64,000 bases of DNA from JAVVEH01 sp032251435. GTDB lineage: Bacteria > Verrucomicrobiota > Lentisphaeria > Oligosphaerales > MVZH01. A model generated the notes under the pieces. The model saw only the letters and a list, made by a program, of their open reading frames with translations. It searched no databases and had not been told where the DNA came from. Location of the stretch: assembly GCA_032251435.1 (NCBI GenBank), contig JAVVEH010000011.1, forward strand, positions 1-64,000. Direction: 5' to 3'. Below are positions 53,281-62,703 of this stretch, piece by piece. Each line of letters begins with the position of its first letter. The stretch's first letter is position 1. A program made the position numbers and the translations under genes.

Positions 53281-54169
53281 CGCCATGGTTCCGCGTCCCT
53301 CCGTGACAGCGCCTCCGGACACGTGGGTGGCCGCCCTGCATGACCTGCTGGTTCGAGCGTCCACCCGGCTGCCTGACGATGTCACCACAGCGTTGGAATG
53401 TGGTTTGGCGACTGAACAGCCGGGGAGCAACGCCGCCCGGGCTCTAAGCGCCATTTTGGCCAACGCCCGGCTCGCCCGGCAGTCATGCCGCCCCCTCTGC
53501 CAGGACACCGGGGCGATTATTTTTCACGTGGACGCCCCTGTCGGTGTCAGCCAGACCGCCTTTCGATCAGCCGTTGAAAAAGCGGTCATCCAAGCCACGG
53601 AGGAAGGTGTCCTGCGGCAGAATTGCGTGGACAGCTTAAGCGGCAAAAATTCGGGTGACAATCTTGGCGCCGGCAATCCCGCGATTCATTGGCATGAGGA
53701 TACGGGGAGCACTCTCCGCATGGCCGTCACACTCAAAGGCGGCGGATGCGAAAACGTCGGCGCGCAATACGCGTTGCCGGATAGCGGCTTGCACGCGGGC
53801 CGGGATCTGGAAGGTGTCCGCCGCTGCCTGCTGGACGCGGTGGTCAAGGCGCAAGGCAAGGGGTGCGCGCCCGGCATCCTGGGTGTCTGTATTGGCGGAG
53901 ACCGGGCCAGTGGCTACGTGGAGTCCAAACGCCAGTTGCTCCGGCCCTTGACTGACACGAACCCCGTCCCGGAATTAGATAAACTGGAACAACGGATTCT
54001 CAAAGAAGCCAACACGCTGGGCATCGGTCCCATGGGATTTTCCGGGCGAACCACCCTGCTCGGGGTGAAAATCGGCGCTCTGCACCGTGTGCCCGCGAGC
54101 TATTTTGTCAGTATGACCTACATGTGCTGGGCCTGCCGCCGCCAGACGGTGGAACTTGAGATATCATGA
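53273..54169 (+). CDS. Class I fumarate hydratase / tartrate dehydratase alpha subunit
   Basis: The 298-residue protein is the N-terminal [4Fe-4S] domain of class I fumarases, which interconvert fumarate and malate; relatives dehydrate tartrate. The cluster ligands C76 (PLCQDTG), C159 (KGGGCENVG) and C206 (GVCIGGDR) are all present. In two-subunit enzymes the beta subunit (about 180-200 residues) follows directly; here a 70-bp gap and an AAA ATPase follow, so beta is absent from the window. The alpha subunit alone should not be catalytically complete. Confidence 0.88.
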   Translation: MNNAMVPRPSVTAPPDTWVAALHDLLVRASTRLPDDVTTALECGLATEQPGSNAARALSAILANARLARQSCRPLCQDTGAIIFHVDAPVGVSQTAFRSAVEKAVIQATEEGVLRQNCVDSLSGKNSGDNLGAGNPAIHWHEDTGSTLRMAVTLKGGGCENVGAQYALPDSGLHAGRDLEGVRRCLLDAVVKAQGKGCAPGILGVCIGGDRASGYVESKRQLLRPLTDTNPVPELDKLEQRILKEANTLGIGPMGFSGRTTLLGVKIGALHRVPASYFVSMTYMCWACRRQTVELEIS

Positions 54170-54240
54170 CACGGATCTTTGATCTGACAGACATTTGGCC
54201 TCTCACCCGCGACAGCGGATAACCAAACGGACACCTCAGC

Positions 54241-55719
54241 ATGGCCGACCAGACATTCGAGCAAATCAATCAAGCCGTCATTGGCGGAAACGCCCTGGTT
54301 TTTCTTCACACGCCGGAAGAAGGACGGGTGACCTCTCTTGTGCGGGCGGTCGCGGAACAACATGGCCGGACCGTCACCCGATGGAGTATTCTCGAGGGCC
54401 TGGAAGGCGACGACGGCGACAGCCGGGATCCGGTGACGGCGATCAAACGCGTTGAGACCCGGACCGAACCCGGCTTTTTCTTGTTTCACGACCTGCATTT
54501 TCATCTTGACAATCCCAAGGTCATCCGCGCCCTCCGCGAATGTTATCAAAACACCCGCGGCCACGGTGTCTTCATTTTTATCACCAGTCCCGAACTGGTC
54601 ATGCCCGAAGCGCTGAAAAAAGACATCATGCTGATTGTCGTGCCGCCGCCGGACGAGGCGTCCATTTTAACCCAGGTCAAAACCATTGTCGACAACACGC
54701 CGGACATGACCATGGAAGCCCTGAAGTCGGGGGAACTGGTCACCGCTCTGAAAGGACTGACGGATAACGAGATCGGGCATGTGCTCAGCCGCGCCTTGGC
54801 CACCCCGGGGGCCTCATTTGAAACCATTTTGACGCATATCTTCCGGGAAAAGGAAATGATTGTCAAAAAATCCGGTTATTTGGAATACACCCCGCCAATC
54901 TTTAAACTGAGTGACATCGGCGGATTGGACAACCTGAAAGAATGGTTGAGCAAGCGCAAAAAAGTCTTTACCAAAGAAGCCCTGGACGCGGGAGTGGCCA
55001 TGCCCAAGGGGCTCCTGGTCATGGGGGTCAGCGGCTGCGGAAAAAGTTTGGCTGTGAAAGTGATCTCCTCGTTATGGAACGTGCCCATATTCCGGCTGGA
55101 CATGAACCTGGTCTTCTCCGGTCTTTACGGCAATCCGGAAGCGGCCTTCCGGGGGGCGTTAAACACCATTGAAACCGTCGCCCCCGCCGTCTTGTGGGTG
55201 GATGAGATCGAAAACAGCCTGGGGATGGAAGAAGGAGGATTGACCATTTCCTCCCATATTTTCTCCGCCTTTCTCACCTGGATGCAGGAAAAGCCGCCGA
55301 TGATATTTATCGCCGCGACGGCCAATAAAATTAACGCGCTGCCCGCGGAGGTCATTCGAAAAGGCCGGTTTGATCAAGTGTTCTTTTGTGATTTGCCGAC
55401 CGAAATTGAGCGTAAGGAGATCATCAACATCCACCTTAAACGCAACCAAGCTGACCCGGCGGACTTTGATCTTGGCTATTTGGCGATTATGACCGAGGGC
55501 TGGAATGGCGCGGAAATTGAAACCGCGGTCTCTTCCGCCCGGATTGAGGCTTTTTACGAAGACCGCCCCTTTACCATGGCGGACATCAGCGCGGTGTGCT
55601 CTAAAATTGTTCCACTTTCCCAAACCATGGAGGAACAAATTAAATACATCCGCAGCTGGGCGTTCAGCCGGGCCACGCCCGCGTCAAAATACGGAAAAAT
55701 GAAAAAGAAACTCGCCTGA
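54241..55719 (+). CDS. Ycf46-like AAA+ ATPase
   Basis: The 492-residue protein has a degenerate N-terminal AAA-like domain (residues 1-220) and an active C-terminal AAA+ module: Walker A GVSGCGKS near 263-270, Walker B AVLWVDEIE near 318-326, arginine-finger region RKGRFDQVFF and sensor 2 GWNGAEIETAV. This is the cyanobacterial/chloroplast Ycf46 layout, whose role includes photosynthesis regulation and stress in cyanobacteria; in other bacteria it is unknown. The start of mreC is 14 bp downstream. Confidence 0.88.
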   Translation: MADQTFEQINQAVIGGNALVFLHTPEEGRVTSLVRAVAEQHGRTVTRWSILEGLEGDDGDSRDPVTAIKRVETRTEPGFFLFHDLHFHLDNPKVIRALRECYQNTRGHGVFIFITSPELVMPEALKKDIMLIVVPPPDEASILTQVKTIVDNTPDMTMEALKSGELVTALKGLTDNEIGHVLSRALATPGASFETILTHIFREKEMIVKKSGYLEYTPPIFKLSDIGGLDNLKEWLSKRKKVFTKEALDAGVAMPKGLLVMGVSGCGKSLAVKVISSLWNVPIFRLDMNLVFSGLYGNPEAAFRGALNTIETVAPAVLWVDEIENSLGMEEGGLTISSHIFSAFLTWMQEKPPMIFIAATANKINALPAEVIRKGRFDQVFFCDLPTEIERKEIINIHLKRNQADPADFDLGYLAIMTEGWNGAEIETAVSSARIEAFYEDRPFTMADISAVCSKIVPLSQTMEEQIKYIRSWAFSRATPASKYGKMKKKLA

Positions 55720-55733
55720 CGGGCCCAGACACG

Positions 55734-56510
55734 TTGTATAACCGAACCGCTAAATTGATTCTTTTTTTCATGGCCTGGGCCTTTTTGGCCGTGTCGCTTT
55801 GGCGATGGCCGCCGGCGAATGGCGCCGCGCACGCGGTTCTCCGCCCCTTCACGAGGCTGTTGTCTTCCCGTCTTCCCGCTCCCTTCCCGCCCCGAACGGA
55901 CCCGGCTCAGGGCATGGACCGGATTGAACAGGCCCGGTTGCTGGCGGCGGAGGACAGGCTCAAACAACTGGAAAAGCATCTGGCCTTGCCGGAATCCTCC
56001 CACTGGCGGGTGATTCACGCGACGGTCACCGCGCGGGATCCTCTGGCGTGGGATACCGCCTTCCGGATTGGCAAGGGGAAAAAGCACGGGGTCAAAAAGG
56101 GAGCGGCGGTCGTCAGCGATGGCGCTGTGGTCGGCGTGGTGGCGACCGTTTTTCAGCACTCGTCTCAGGTAAGAACACTTTTGGCCGCCGACAGCCGACT
56201 GGGAGTGAAAACGGCCGGTAGCGGAAATGTGGGCATTCTAAAAGGGCAAGACAAGGAGCGGACGCTCTGTCTGATTGATTATCTTGACCGCGACCGGCCC
56301 TGTGTGATCGGAGAGGACGTGATCACCTCCGGATTAAGCGACACGGTTCCGGGGGGACTGCCAGTCGGCTCGCTTGTCCCTTGGAATGACCAGGAAGTCA
56401 CGCATGTGGTCAATTCCACCTATGCCCGGGGGCGTGTTCGGGTCGCCGCTATCCGCGGAGATTTCCGCTACGTCAGAGTCATCACGACCGCGGCCGGGCC
56501 TGAAGAGTGA
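55734..56510 (+). CDS. mreC: Rod shape-determining protein MreC-like
   Basis: MreC links the MreB cytoskeleton to cell-wall synthesis. The 258 residues start at TTG and show an N-terminal membrane anchor (KLILFFMAWAFLAVSLW), a short coiled stretch and the periplasmic beta domain with HATVTARDPLAWDTAFRIGKGKKHGVKKG, VVGVV and TSGLSDTVPGGLPVG. mreB, mreD and pbp2, its usual neighbours, are not seen here. It may be read through from the AAA gene. Confidence 0.82.
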   Translation: MYNRTAKLILFFMAWAFLAVSLWRWPPANGAAHAVLRPFTRLLSSRLPAPFPPRTDPAQGMDRIEQARLLAAEDRLKQLEKHLALPESSHWRVIHATVTARDPLAWDTAFRIGKGKKHGVKKGAAVVSDGAVVGVVATVFQHSSQVRTLLAADSRLGVKTAGSGNVGILKGQDKERTLCLIDYLDRDRPCVIGEDVITSGLSDTVPGGLPVGSLVPWNDQEVTHVVNSTYARGRVRVAAIRGDFRYVRVITTAAGPEE

Positions 56511-56522
56511 CAGCCGTTCCGC

Positions 56523-58694
56523 TTACGGCGCCGGGTTGACAGACTCATCGGCCCGCGCGTCGCGGGGCGCTTGTTTCACGGCTAATCTTTCCGCTTGTCC
56601 ACGCCCCCATTTAACCAGGCAGAGCAAGAGCAAAAAGATCAGCGTTCCGATCAGGACGCGGCGAAGGACAAAGCTGGGAATTCCCTTGGCGTTTTTCGGA
56701 TAGGCGGGCCGTTGGGTGAAATAGCGCCCCTGTGACCGGGTCAACCGCATACAGGCGTTTATCGCCCATCCGGAGCCCTCGAGAATGGCGCTTAAATCCC
56801 GGCGTTTGAGTTTCAAGTACGCGACCAGGGCCAGGGGAACAAACACTACCGCCAAGGCGCCTGACAGTCCCCATAAGATCGCCCAGGGATTAATTTCGGA
56901 CAGTGTCTTGGTGATATACGCCGCCGCCGATCCCAGCGCCGCCAGCGCCACGCCGCCGCCCATCATCATCCCCCCCGCCGTGGTCATCGCGCCCGGCTGC
57001 GCCGTGGCCGGGGGCGGCGCGGCCGTTGGATTGGTCAGAGCGCCCGTAGTCCGTTGTTCGAATTTTTTATCAGCGATACTGCTCCAGGATTCAACCTTGC
57101 CGGTGAGGATTTTGGACAGTTTCTTCAACGGCGCGGATAACGCCTCGGTGAAGCTGATCGGATTATCGATAATCTCCACAATCCGGGCGTTTTTTTCCCG
57201 GCCGTGAACATCATAGAAAACCCCCCGTTTCCCCACCCGCAAATTACCGCGCGTCCCCGAAGTCACCGGCACGCTCACTTCCAGTTTTTCCAAACCCGGC
57301 TCATCCGTCAGTTCCACATACAAAACAAACATGCCTGAATCTTTGGCCATTTTGGTGTGCTCGCCCCGGTTTGTGACCTTGACGGCCATATTGAACCGGC
57401 GGCCGTCAATGACCAGGGTGCCCACCTCGAAAATAGCCCGGCGGTGAATGTCGTATAAATGCGGGAAACTAATGAAATTGTTAACAAACGTAATCAGCAG
57501 GGATTGAAAAAGAACCGCTTTTTCCACCAAGCGGACCCCGTCAAGCACAACCCCGGTCCGGTCGCTTTCCGCGATCAATTCACGCGTGCGGCTCGGATAG
57601 TCTGACGCGAGATAACGCTCCCACTTTTCTTCGCCCAGACGGGCGACCCGGTCGCCGACCCGCTCATCAACCCACCGTTGATGGGCGCTGAAAAAATCTT
57701 TCATGTCCACCCACTGCAACGCCGTCATTGAGCGGGTCTCCGGGCCAAGAACAGGCCGGACAACCATACTGAAAAAACGGTCAATTTTGGGACCATAATA
57801 GGGATTGACCGACTCGTTCAAACAGAAGATCCGGTCGGCATTCGCCTTGGCCAGCGGGGCTTTGGCCAAAACGTTCTCAATCACCGCCGGGTCATCAAAA
57901 TCAAGATCCCGCAATTCCGCTTCCTGCCACCCCATGCGTTGCACAAACCGCTCATCCAGAGACACCGCTTCACATTGGGCGAAAAACTGATCCAATTTTC
58001 CCCGCGCGTCCGAAAAAGCCGCGTATGCGTCCGGAGTGGATGCCCCCAGGGGCATAATCTCCGTGCTTTTCCCGTCCGCCGGCACATGACCGCGGCGGGC
58101 CCATTCCAGAAACGCCCGTCCCGCGTCCATAAACTCAGTCAACTTTTTCTCATCAATGCCCGTCGCCCCGCTGGGATGCGCCGCCCCGCCCACCGTGTCC
58201 AACGCGTCAATGATAAATGCTTTCAAGCCATCATCATCCGCCGCCGCGGGTAAAATCACCCCCCACTCACTGACCGGACGGACTTCGGCTTCGGCTTTTA
58301 TTTTCCGCACGGCCGCCAAATCAAGCGCCCCGCCCCGGGCGCCCGTCTGATAAAGCATTTTCTCCGCCGCGGTCCGCACCCTGGCCCCATCCGCGTGAGA
58401 CGGGTTGACGGTGTCCAAATTTAGGATATCCGCCCCCTGATCCAGGCCGGTGTGATCGGTGAAAAGGGCCACTGTCCAACGAATCGCCTGGCGCACATCG
58501 TCGCAGGTGACGCGGCCGTCACCATCCGCGTCCAAAAGACTGAGAAAGACACCGTCAAACAGAAGCGTGTCCACCGGCGCGCTGACCGCGACCCAATGCG
58601 CCTCGTCCAAGGCTAAGGCGTGACGGAGATCCGCCGTGGATTCGATACGCAGATGAGGCGCTGAGCCAAATAATTTAAATGAAGGAGATGTCAT
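56523..58694 (-). CDS. Membrane protein with EF-hand, unknown function
   Basis: A 723-residue protein (start 58694, MTSPSFKLFG) or 750 residues if the GTG at 58775, which overlaps the upstream stop by 4 bp, is used. An EF-hand-like loop DADGDGRVTCDD lies near residue 45, followed by long soluble parts, and two membrane spans near the C-terminus (ILWGLSGALAVVFVPLALVAYL and LIGTLIFLLLLCLV). I recognise no family. It is probably cotranscribed with the Sel1 gene. Calcium binding is suggested but unproven. Confidence 0.7.
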   Translation of the reverse strand: MTSPSFKLFGSAPHLRIESTADLRHALALDEAHWVAVSAPVDTLLFDGVFLSLLDADGDGRVTCDDVRQAIRWTVALFTDHTGLDQGADILNLDTVNPSHADGARVRTAAEKMLYQTGARGGALDLAAVRKIKAEAEVRPVSEWGVILPAAADDDGLKAFIIDALDTVGGAAHPSGATGIDEKKLTEFMDAGRAFLEWARRGHVPADGKSTEIMPLGASTPDAYAAFSDARGKLDQFFAQCEAVSLDERFVQRMGWQEAELRDLDFDDPAVIENVLAKAPLAKANADRIFCLNESVNPYYGPKIDRFFSMVVRPVLGPETRSMTALQWVDMKDFFSAHQRWVDERVGDRVARLGEEKWERYLASDYPSRTRELIAESDRTGVVLDGVRLVEKAVLFQSLLITFVNNFISFPHLYDIHRRAIFEVGTLVIDGRRFNMAVKVTNRGEHTKMAKDSGMFVLYVELTDEPGLEKLEVSVPVTSGTRGNLRVGKRGVFYDVHGREKNARIVEIIDNPISFTEALSAPLKKLSKILTGKVESWSSIADKKFEQRTTGALTNPTAAPPPATAQPGAMTTAGGMMMGGGVALAALGSAAAYITKTLSEINPWAILWGLSGALAVVFVPLALVAYLKLKRRDLSAILEGSGWAINACMRLTRSQGRYFTQRPAYPKNAKGIPSFVLRRVLIGTLIFLLLLCLVKWGRGQAERLAVKQAPRDARADESVNPAP

Positions 58695-58771
58695 GTCACT
58701 CACTCTGTCATTATTCCACACACATCCGCTGTCACCAGCCGGGCGCTCCGCCGTGTTGCCAACGCGGCGGA

Positions 58772-59338
58772 TCACATCGCGCCGTCAGCGGCTCGCAATT
58801 TTTTCAACGTCAGCAACAAAGCGTCCGCTTCCGTTTTTTCATCCCGAGACAATTTTTTCTTAATATTTTTCAGAGCTGTTTTGACATCCCGGCGGCCCAG
58901 TTCGGCGGCCAGACTGAACCAGGCGTGGGCGCTCACCCAGTCGCTGTCAATCTCTTTACCCAGATAAAACATCATGCCCAGACGATACGCGCCTTCCGGA
59001 TCTCCCCCCAACGCCGCGTCACAATAAAACTGAGTGGCCTTTTCAGGATCAGCGGGAATGCCGTCCCCCGACAGGTGAATCGTTCCAAGCTCAAGCTGAG
59101 CCCCGGTGTGCCCCCGCGCCGCGGCGGCGCTCAACCAGCGCAAAGCCTTGTCCATATCATGCAGCTGGGGATGAGGATCGCGATGAATTTTCGCCAGCAT
59201 TAACTGGGCTTCAACCACGCCGGTGTTAGCCAAATGGATCAAGGCGCCACTAATGACAAGCCGGCCGTCCACGCGGCTGATGGCCGGCTCTTCCCTGGGC
59301 GCTCCCCCTTGACTGGCTGTCGTCCCGTTTTCAGACAT
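58772..59338 (-). CDS. Sel1-repeat protein
   Basis: From ATG 59338 (MSENGTTASQ) the 188-residue protein has about four Sel1-like (TPR-like) repeats, each with the A-x(2)-LG/LA and A..W..AA pattern: AQLMLAKIH...ALRWLSAAAARG, AQLELGTIHLSGDG, AYRLGMMFYLGKE...AHAWFSLAAELG. Sel1 repeats bind proteins. The longer frame to 59470 adds 44 residues unlike the family. It overlaps or lies 78 bp from the EF-hand membrane protein gene, which may be its partner. Confidence 0.82.
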   Translation of the reverse strand: MSENGTTASQGGAPREEPAISRVDGRLVISGALIHLANTGVVEAQLMLAKIHRDPHPQLHDMDKALRWLSAAAARGHTGAQLELGTIHLSGDGIPADPEKATQFYCDAALGGDPEGAYRLGMMFYLGKEIDSDWVSAHAWFSLAAELGRRDVKTALKNIKKKLSRDEKTEADALLLTLKKLRAADGAM

Positions 59339-59473
59339 GACATTCCACTTGGTTCTCAAAAAAAATCCAACGACCGGTTTCAAGGAGCAATATAGAACAT
59401 TTTTCGTAGAATTCTCCTCTTTTCCATTTGTACACACAATCTTATCCATTAAATTAACGCTCTGTTTCATTCA

Positions 59474-59545
<72 letters not shown>

Positions 59546-59583
59546 CCATTGTCCCATGACCGCTCCCCAGCGGTTCTTGTCGG

Positions 59584-59638
<55 letters not shown>

Positions 59639-59738
59639 NNNNNNNNNNNNNNNNNNNNNNNNNNNNNNNNNNNNNNNNNNNNNNNNNNNNNNNNNNNNNN
59701 NNNNNNNNNNNNNNNNNNNNNNNNNNNNNNNNNNNNNN
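59639..59738. other. Assembly gap (100 N)
   Basis: The gap breaks a tRNA gene in a tandem of near-identical copies, so it marks repeat collapse; its real size and the number of tRNA copies are unknown. Confidence 0.97.
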
Positions 59739-59758
59739 GAGTCCGTTCATCCGCTCCA
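59739..59758 (+). tRNA. tRNA-Gly (GCC), 3' part after the gap
   Basis: The remainder gagtccgttcatccgctcca is the 3' end of the same tRNA, with encoded CCA. It may belong to the copy at 59584 or to another copy hidden in the gap. Confidence 0.85.
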
Positions 59759-59791
59759 TTTTTCTTCTGCCCCCCCGGCGGCTCTCGCCGG

Positions 59792-59863
59792 GCGGATGCG
59801 GCTCAATGGTCGAGCGCCGCCTCGCCAAGGTGGATGGTGACGGTTCGAGTCCGTTCATCCGCT
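59792..59863 (+). tRNA. Aberrant tRNA-Gly (GCC) copy, possible pseudogene
   Basis: It folds like the others, with anticodon loop tcGCCaa, but carries substitutions at conserved sites: U8 is C, U33 is C, and the D-arm and anticodon stem have A/T to G/C changes. No CCA is encoded (ccgacaa follows). The changes are all AT to GC, next to the gap. Confidence 0.6.
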
Positions 59864-60028
59864 CCGACAATCCCGCCCCCCTGTCTTCCCCCCCCCGTGG
59901 TGTCCTTTTTAAAATGATATACGATCGGTGAACTTTTAAAGCGGAACTTTGTCTATATGTTATCATTGAATTCAAAATCATCTCATGAGTATTCGTGACA
60001 GGCAACCCATTATTTGAAAGGAATTGGT

Positions 60029-60928
60029 ATGTGGGATTACACTGATAAAGTCATGCAGCATTTTCTTCATCCGCACAACGTCGGGGAATTGGCCGATGCC
60101 GACGGGGTGGGTGAAGTGGGAAATATCAGTTGCGGGGACGCGCTGAAATTGTATATCAAACTGGATGAGAACAAACAGAAAATCATCGACGCCAAATTTC
60201 AGACTTTTGGCTGCGCCAGCGCCATCGCCAGCGCTTCGGCCTTGACCGATTTGGTGATTGGCATGCCCCTTTCTGAGGCGGAAAAACTCAGCAATCAGGA
60301 CATCGCGGACTTTTTAGGTCAACTGCCGGAAGAAAAAATGCACTGCTCGGTCATGGGGATGGAGGCGTTGCAAGCCGCCATCGCCAACTTTCGCGGAGAA
60401 AGTGACGGCAAGGTGACTCCCGGAGATGATGACCACGATCATTATGACCGGGAAGGGTTGGACCGGATTATCTGCTATTGCTTCGGGGTGACGGAGCGGA
60501 AAATCCGGGACGTGGTCACGGCGAATAATTTAAGCACGGTTGAGGATGTCATCCACTATTGCAAAGCGGGCGGGGGGTGTGGCGGATGCCGGCCAGACAT
60601 TGAGGACATTCTCGCGTCGTTGAAAGACGAGAAAGACGCTGTCGCAAAAGCGGCTGGAGCGGAAGAATCAGCGGCGGCGAAGCCGATGACAAACATTCAA
60701 CGAATCATGCTGATTCAGAAAGTCGTCGATGAGGAGATCCGCCCGGGACTCAAATCGGACGGGGGCGACATGGAGCTTCTGGACGTGAATGGTGACCGGG
60801 TGATCGTCAAACTCACCGGCGCTTGCGCAGGCTGTCCGGGGGCTCACGTGACGCTGAAACGGTGGGTGGAAGCCAAACTGCGTGAACAGGTGTCGCCAAA
60901 ACTTGTTGTTGAGGAGATCACCCCATGA
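60029..60928 (+). CDS. nifU: NifU-type iron-sulfur cluster scaffold
   Basis: A three-part scaffold on which NifS-delivered sulfur and iron form clusters. The start is 60029 (MWDYTDKV), seven bases after aaagga. Residues 1-125 are IscU-like with C35, C62 and C106; a Bfd-like [2Fe-2S] domain holds IICYCFGVTERKI and GGGCGGC around 150-200; the C-terminal Nfu domain has SDGGDMELLDV and CAGCPGA (CxxC). The 299-residue length is that of full NifU. It overlaps nifS by 4 bp. In non-diazotrophs such NifU serves general Fe-S assembly, as is likely here since no nif structural gene is seen. Confidence 0.94.
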   Translation: MWDYTDKVMQHFLHPHNVGELADADGVGEVGNISCGDALKLYIKLDENKQKIIDAKFQTFGCASAIASASALTDLVIGMPLSEAEKLSNQDIADFLGQLPEEKMHCSVMGMEALQAAIANFRGESDGKVTPGDDDHDHYDREGLDRIICYCFGVTERKIRDVVTANNLSTVEDVIHYCKAGGGCGGCRPDIEDILASLKDEKDAVAKAAGAEESAAAKPMTNIQRIMLIQKVVDEEIRPGLKSDGGDMELLDVNGDRVIVKLTGACAGCPGAHVTLKRWVEAKLREQVSPKLVVEEITP

Positions 60929-62085
60929 CTGCTGATGTGATTTACCTTGACAACAACGCCACCACGTGTGTGGCCCCGGAAGTATTTGAGGCGATGAAAC
61001 CGTTTCTGACCACCTATTACGGCAACGCCTCCAGCATTCACACCTTCGGGGGCCAAGTCGGCGCCGCCGTGCGTGAGGCGCGGGAAAGCCTCGCCCGTCT
61101 CATTGGCGCGGAACCGGATGAAATTATCTTCACCAGTTGCGGAACGGAGTCGGACAACGCGGCGATGTTAAGCGCCTTGGAAAACGATGTCCGCCGTCGG
61201 CATATCGTCACCTCAAAAGTGGAGCATCCCGCCGTGTTGGGTCTGTGTAAACGCCTGCATGAACGCGGATATAAAATTGATTATTGTCCGGTCAATAACC
61301 GAGGGCAATTGTGCATGAGCGCTCTGTGTGAGTTGGTGACCGACCAAACCGCCTTGGTCTCCATCATGTGGGCCAATAACGAGACCGGCAATATTTATCC
61401 GGTTTTTGAAGCGGCGGAGATCGCCCACCAAAGCGGGGCGCTGTTCCATACCGACGCGGTTCAAGCCGTCGGCAAGGTCCCCATCGACTTGCGACAGAAC
61501 AACATTGATTTTCTTTCTCTTAGCGGCCACAAGTTGCATGCGCCGAAAGGGATTGGCGCGCTCTACATCAAACGGCGGACGAAATTTTATCCCAGCATGA
61601 TCGGTGGCCACCAGGAAGACGGCCGCCGGGCCGGCACTGAAAACGTGGCCGGCATTGTCGCGTTGGGTGAAGCCGCCCGGTTGGCGGGTGAGCATATCGA
61701 GGAGGAAAACACCCGGGTCAGCGCCATGCGTGACCGATTGGAAAGCGGGATTTTAAAACAATGCCCGGACGCTTTTGTGAACGGCAATCCGCGCTCTCGA
61801 CTGCCCAACACAACCAATATCAGTTTTTCATATATTGAGGGGGAATCCATCCTCCTGCATTTGGATCAACATGGTATCGCCGCATCCTCCGGATCGGCCT
61901 GCACGTCAGGCTCGCTGGAACCATCTCATGTCTTGAGGGCGATGGGGGTGCCGGAAATAAAACTGCACGGAAGCCTTCGTCTCAGTCTGTCCCGCTACAC
62001 CACGGACCGGGAAATAGATAAGACGCTGAAAACACTTCCTCCGATTGTCGAGGAACTGCGGAGCATTTCTCCCTACGGCCGATAG
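60925..62085 (+). CDS. nifS: Cysteine desulfurase NifS
   Basis: A PLP enzyme that takes sulfur from cysteine for NifU. The 386 residues include YLDNNATT, the PLP site HTDAVQAVGK...SLSGHKLHAPKGIGALY with the lysine near 204, and the active-site cysteine loop SSGSACTSGS near 325 in the short-loop (NifS/IscS) form. It follows nifU with an ATGA overlap. Confidence 0.95.
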   Translation: MTADVIYLDNNATTCVAPEVFEAMKPFLTTYYGNASSIHTFGGQVGAAVREARESLARLIGAEPDEIIFTSCGTESDNAAMLSALENDVRRRHIVTSKVEHPAVLGLCKRLHERGYKIDYCPVNNRGQLCMSALCELVTDQTALVSIMWANNETGNIYPVFEAAEIAHQSGALFHTDAVQAVGKVPIDLRQNNIDFLSLSGHKLHAPKGIGALYIKRRTKFYPSMIGGHQEDGRRAGTENVAGIVALGEAARLAGEHIEEENTRVSAMRDRLESGILKQCPDAFVNGNPRSRLPNTTNISFSYIEGESILLHLDQHGIAASSGSACTSGSLEPSHVLRAMGVPEIKLHGSLRLSLSRYTTDREIDKTLKTLPPIVEELRSISPYGR

Positions 62086-62199
62086 GCAGGCGCTGACGGC
62101 ATGGTGGAAAACTCACCCCGTTCCATGCGGATCTTGGAGGATAAACGAGTTGGTGATTCCACTCTACCCTCACCCTCAACAAAAAAGGATGATTTAATT

Positions 62200-62703
62200 A
62201 TGGCAGGAAAAGTCGCTATTCTTATGGGCAGCAAATCAGATCTTCCGAAATTGGAAGGCGGCATTAACATTCTGAAGGATTTTGGTGTGCCGGTCACCGT
62301 CCGGGTGATGTCCGCCCACCGGACCCCGGATGTCGTCGCTGATTTTGTCAGCAACGCCGCGGACAACGGCTATAAAGTCATCATCTGCGCGGCGGGCATG
62401 GCCGCCCATTTGGGCGGTGTGGCCGCCGCCCACACTCTCTTGCCAGTGATTGGCATTCCTATTGACGGCGGCGCTCTCAATGGTGTGGACGCGCTGTACG
62501 CGACCGTTCAAATGCCGCCCGGCATCGCTGTCGCGACCGTCGGCATCGGCAGCAGCGGCGCGAAAAACGCCGCCCTGATCGCCGTTCAAATCCTCGCCTT
62601 GAGCGAACCTGAATTAATGGAAAAACTGGCGGCGTTCCGCCGGGATCAGCGGCGGCAAGTCACTGAGGCTGATCAAGAGGTTCAAGCCCTGCATAACCGC
62701 TGA
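62200..62703 (+). CDS. purE: N5-carboxyaminoimidazole ribonucleotide mutase (PurE)
   Basis: PurE moves the carboxyl group in purine synthesis. The start at 62200 (MAGKVAILMGSKSDL) follows aaggatg; the longer frame to 62101 has no homology. The 167 residues contain GSKSDLPKLEGG, VMSAHRTPD and the substrate loop AGMAAHLGGV, all typical of class I PurE. It is 115 bp after nifS and could share its promoter. Confidence 0.93.
   Translation: MAGKVAILMGSKSDLPKLEGGINILKDFGVPVTVRVMSAHRTPDVVADFVSNAADNGYKVIICAAGMAAHLGGVAAAHTLLPVIGIPIDGGALNGVDALYATVQMPPGIAVATVGIGSSGAKNAALIAVQILALSEPELMEKLAAFRRDQRRQVTEADQEVQALHNR

Noticed and set aside
59639..59738. Predicted proteins crossing the N gap
   Set aside because: They consist largely of unknown residues inside tandem tRNAs.
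60014..60028. TTG 60014 as nifU start
   Set aside because: It would add MKGIG translated from the ribosome site; ATG 60029 fits homologues and spacing.
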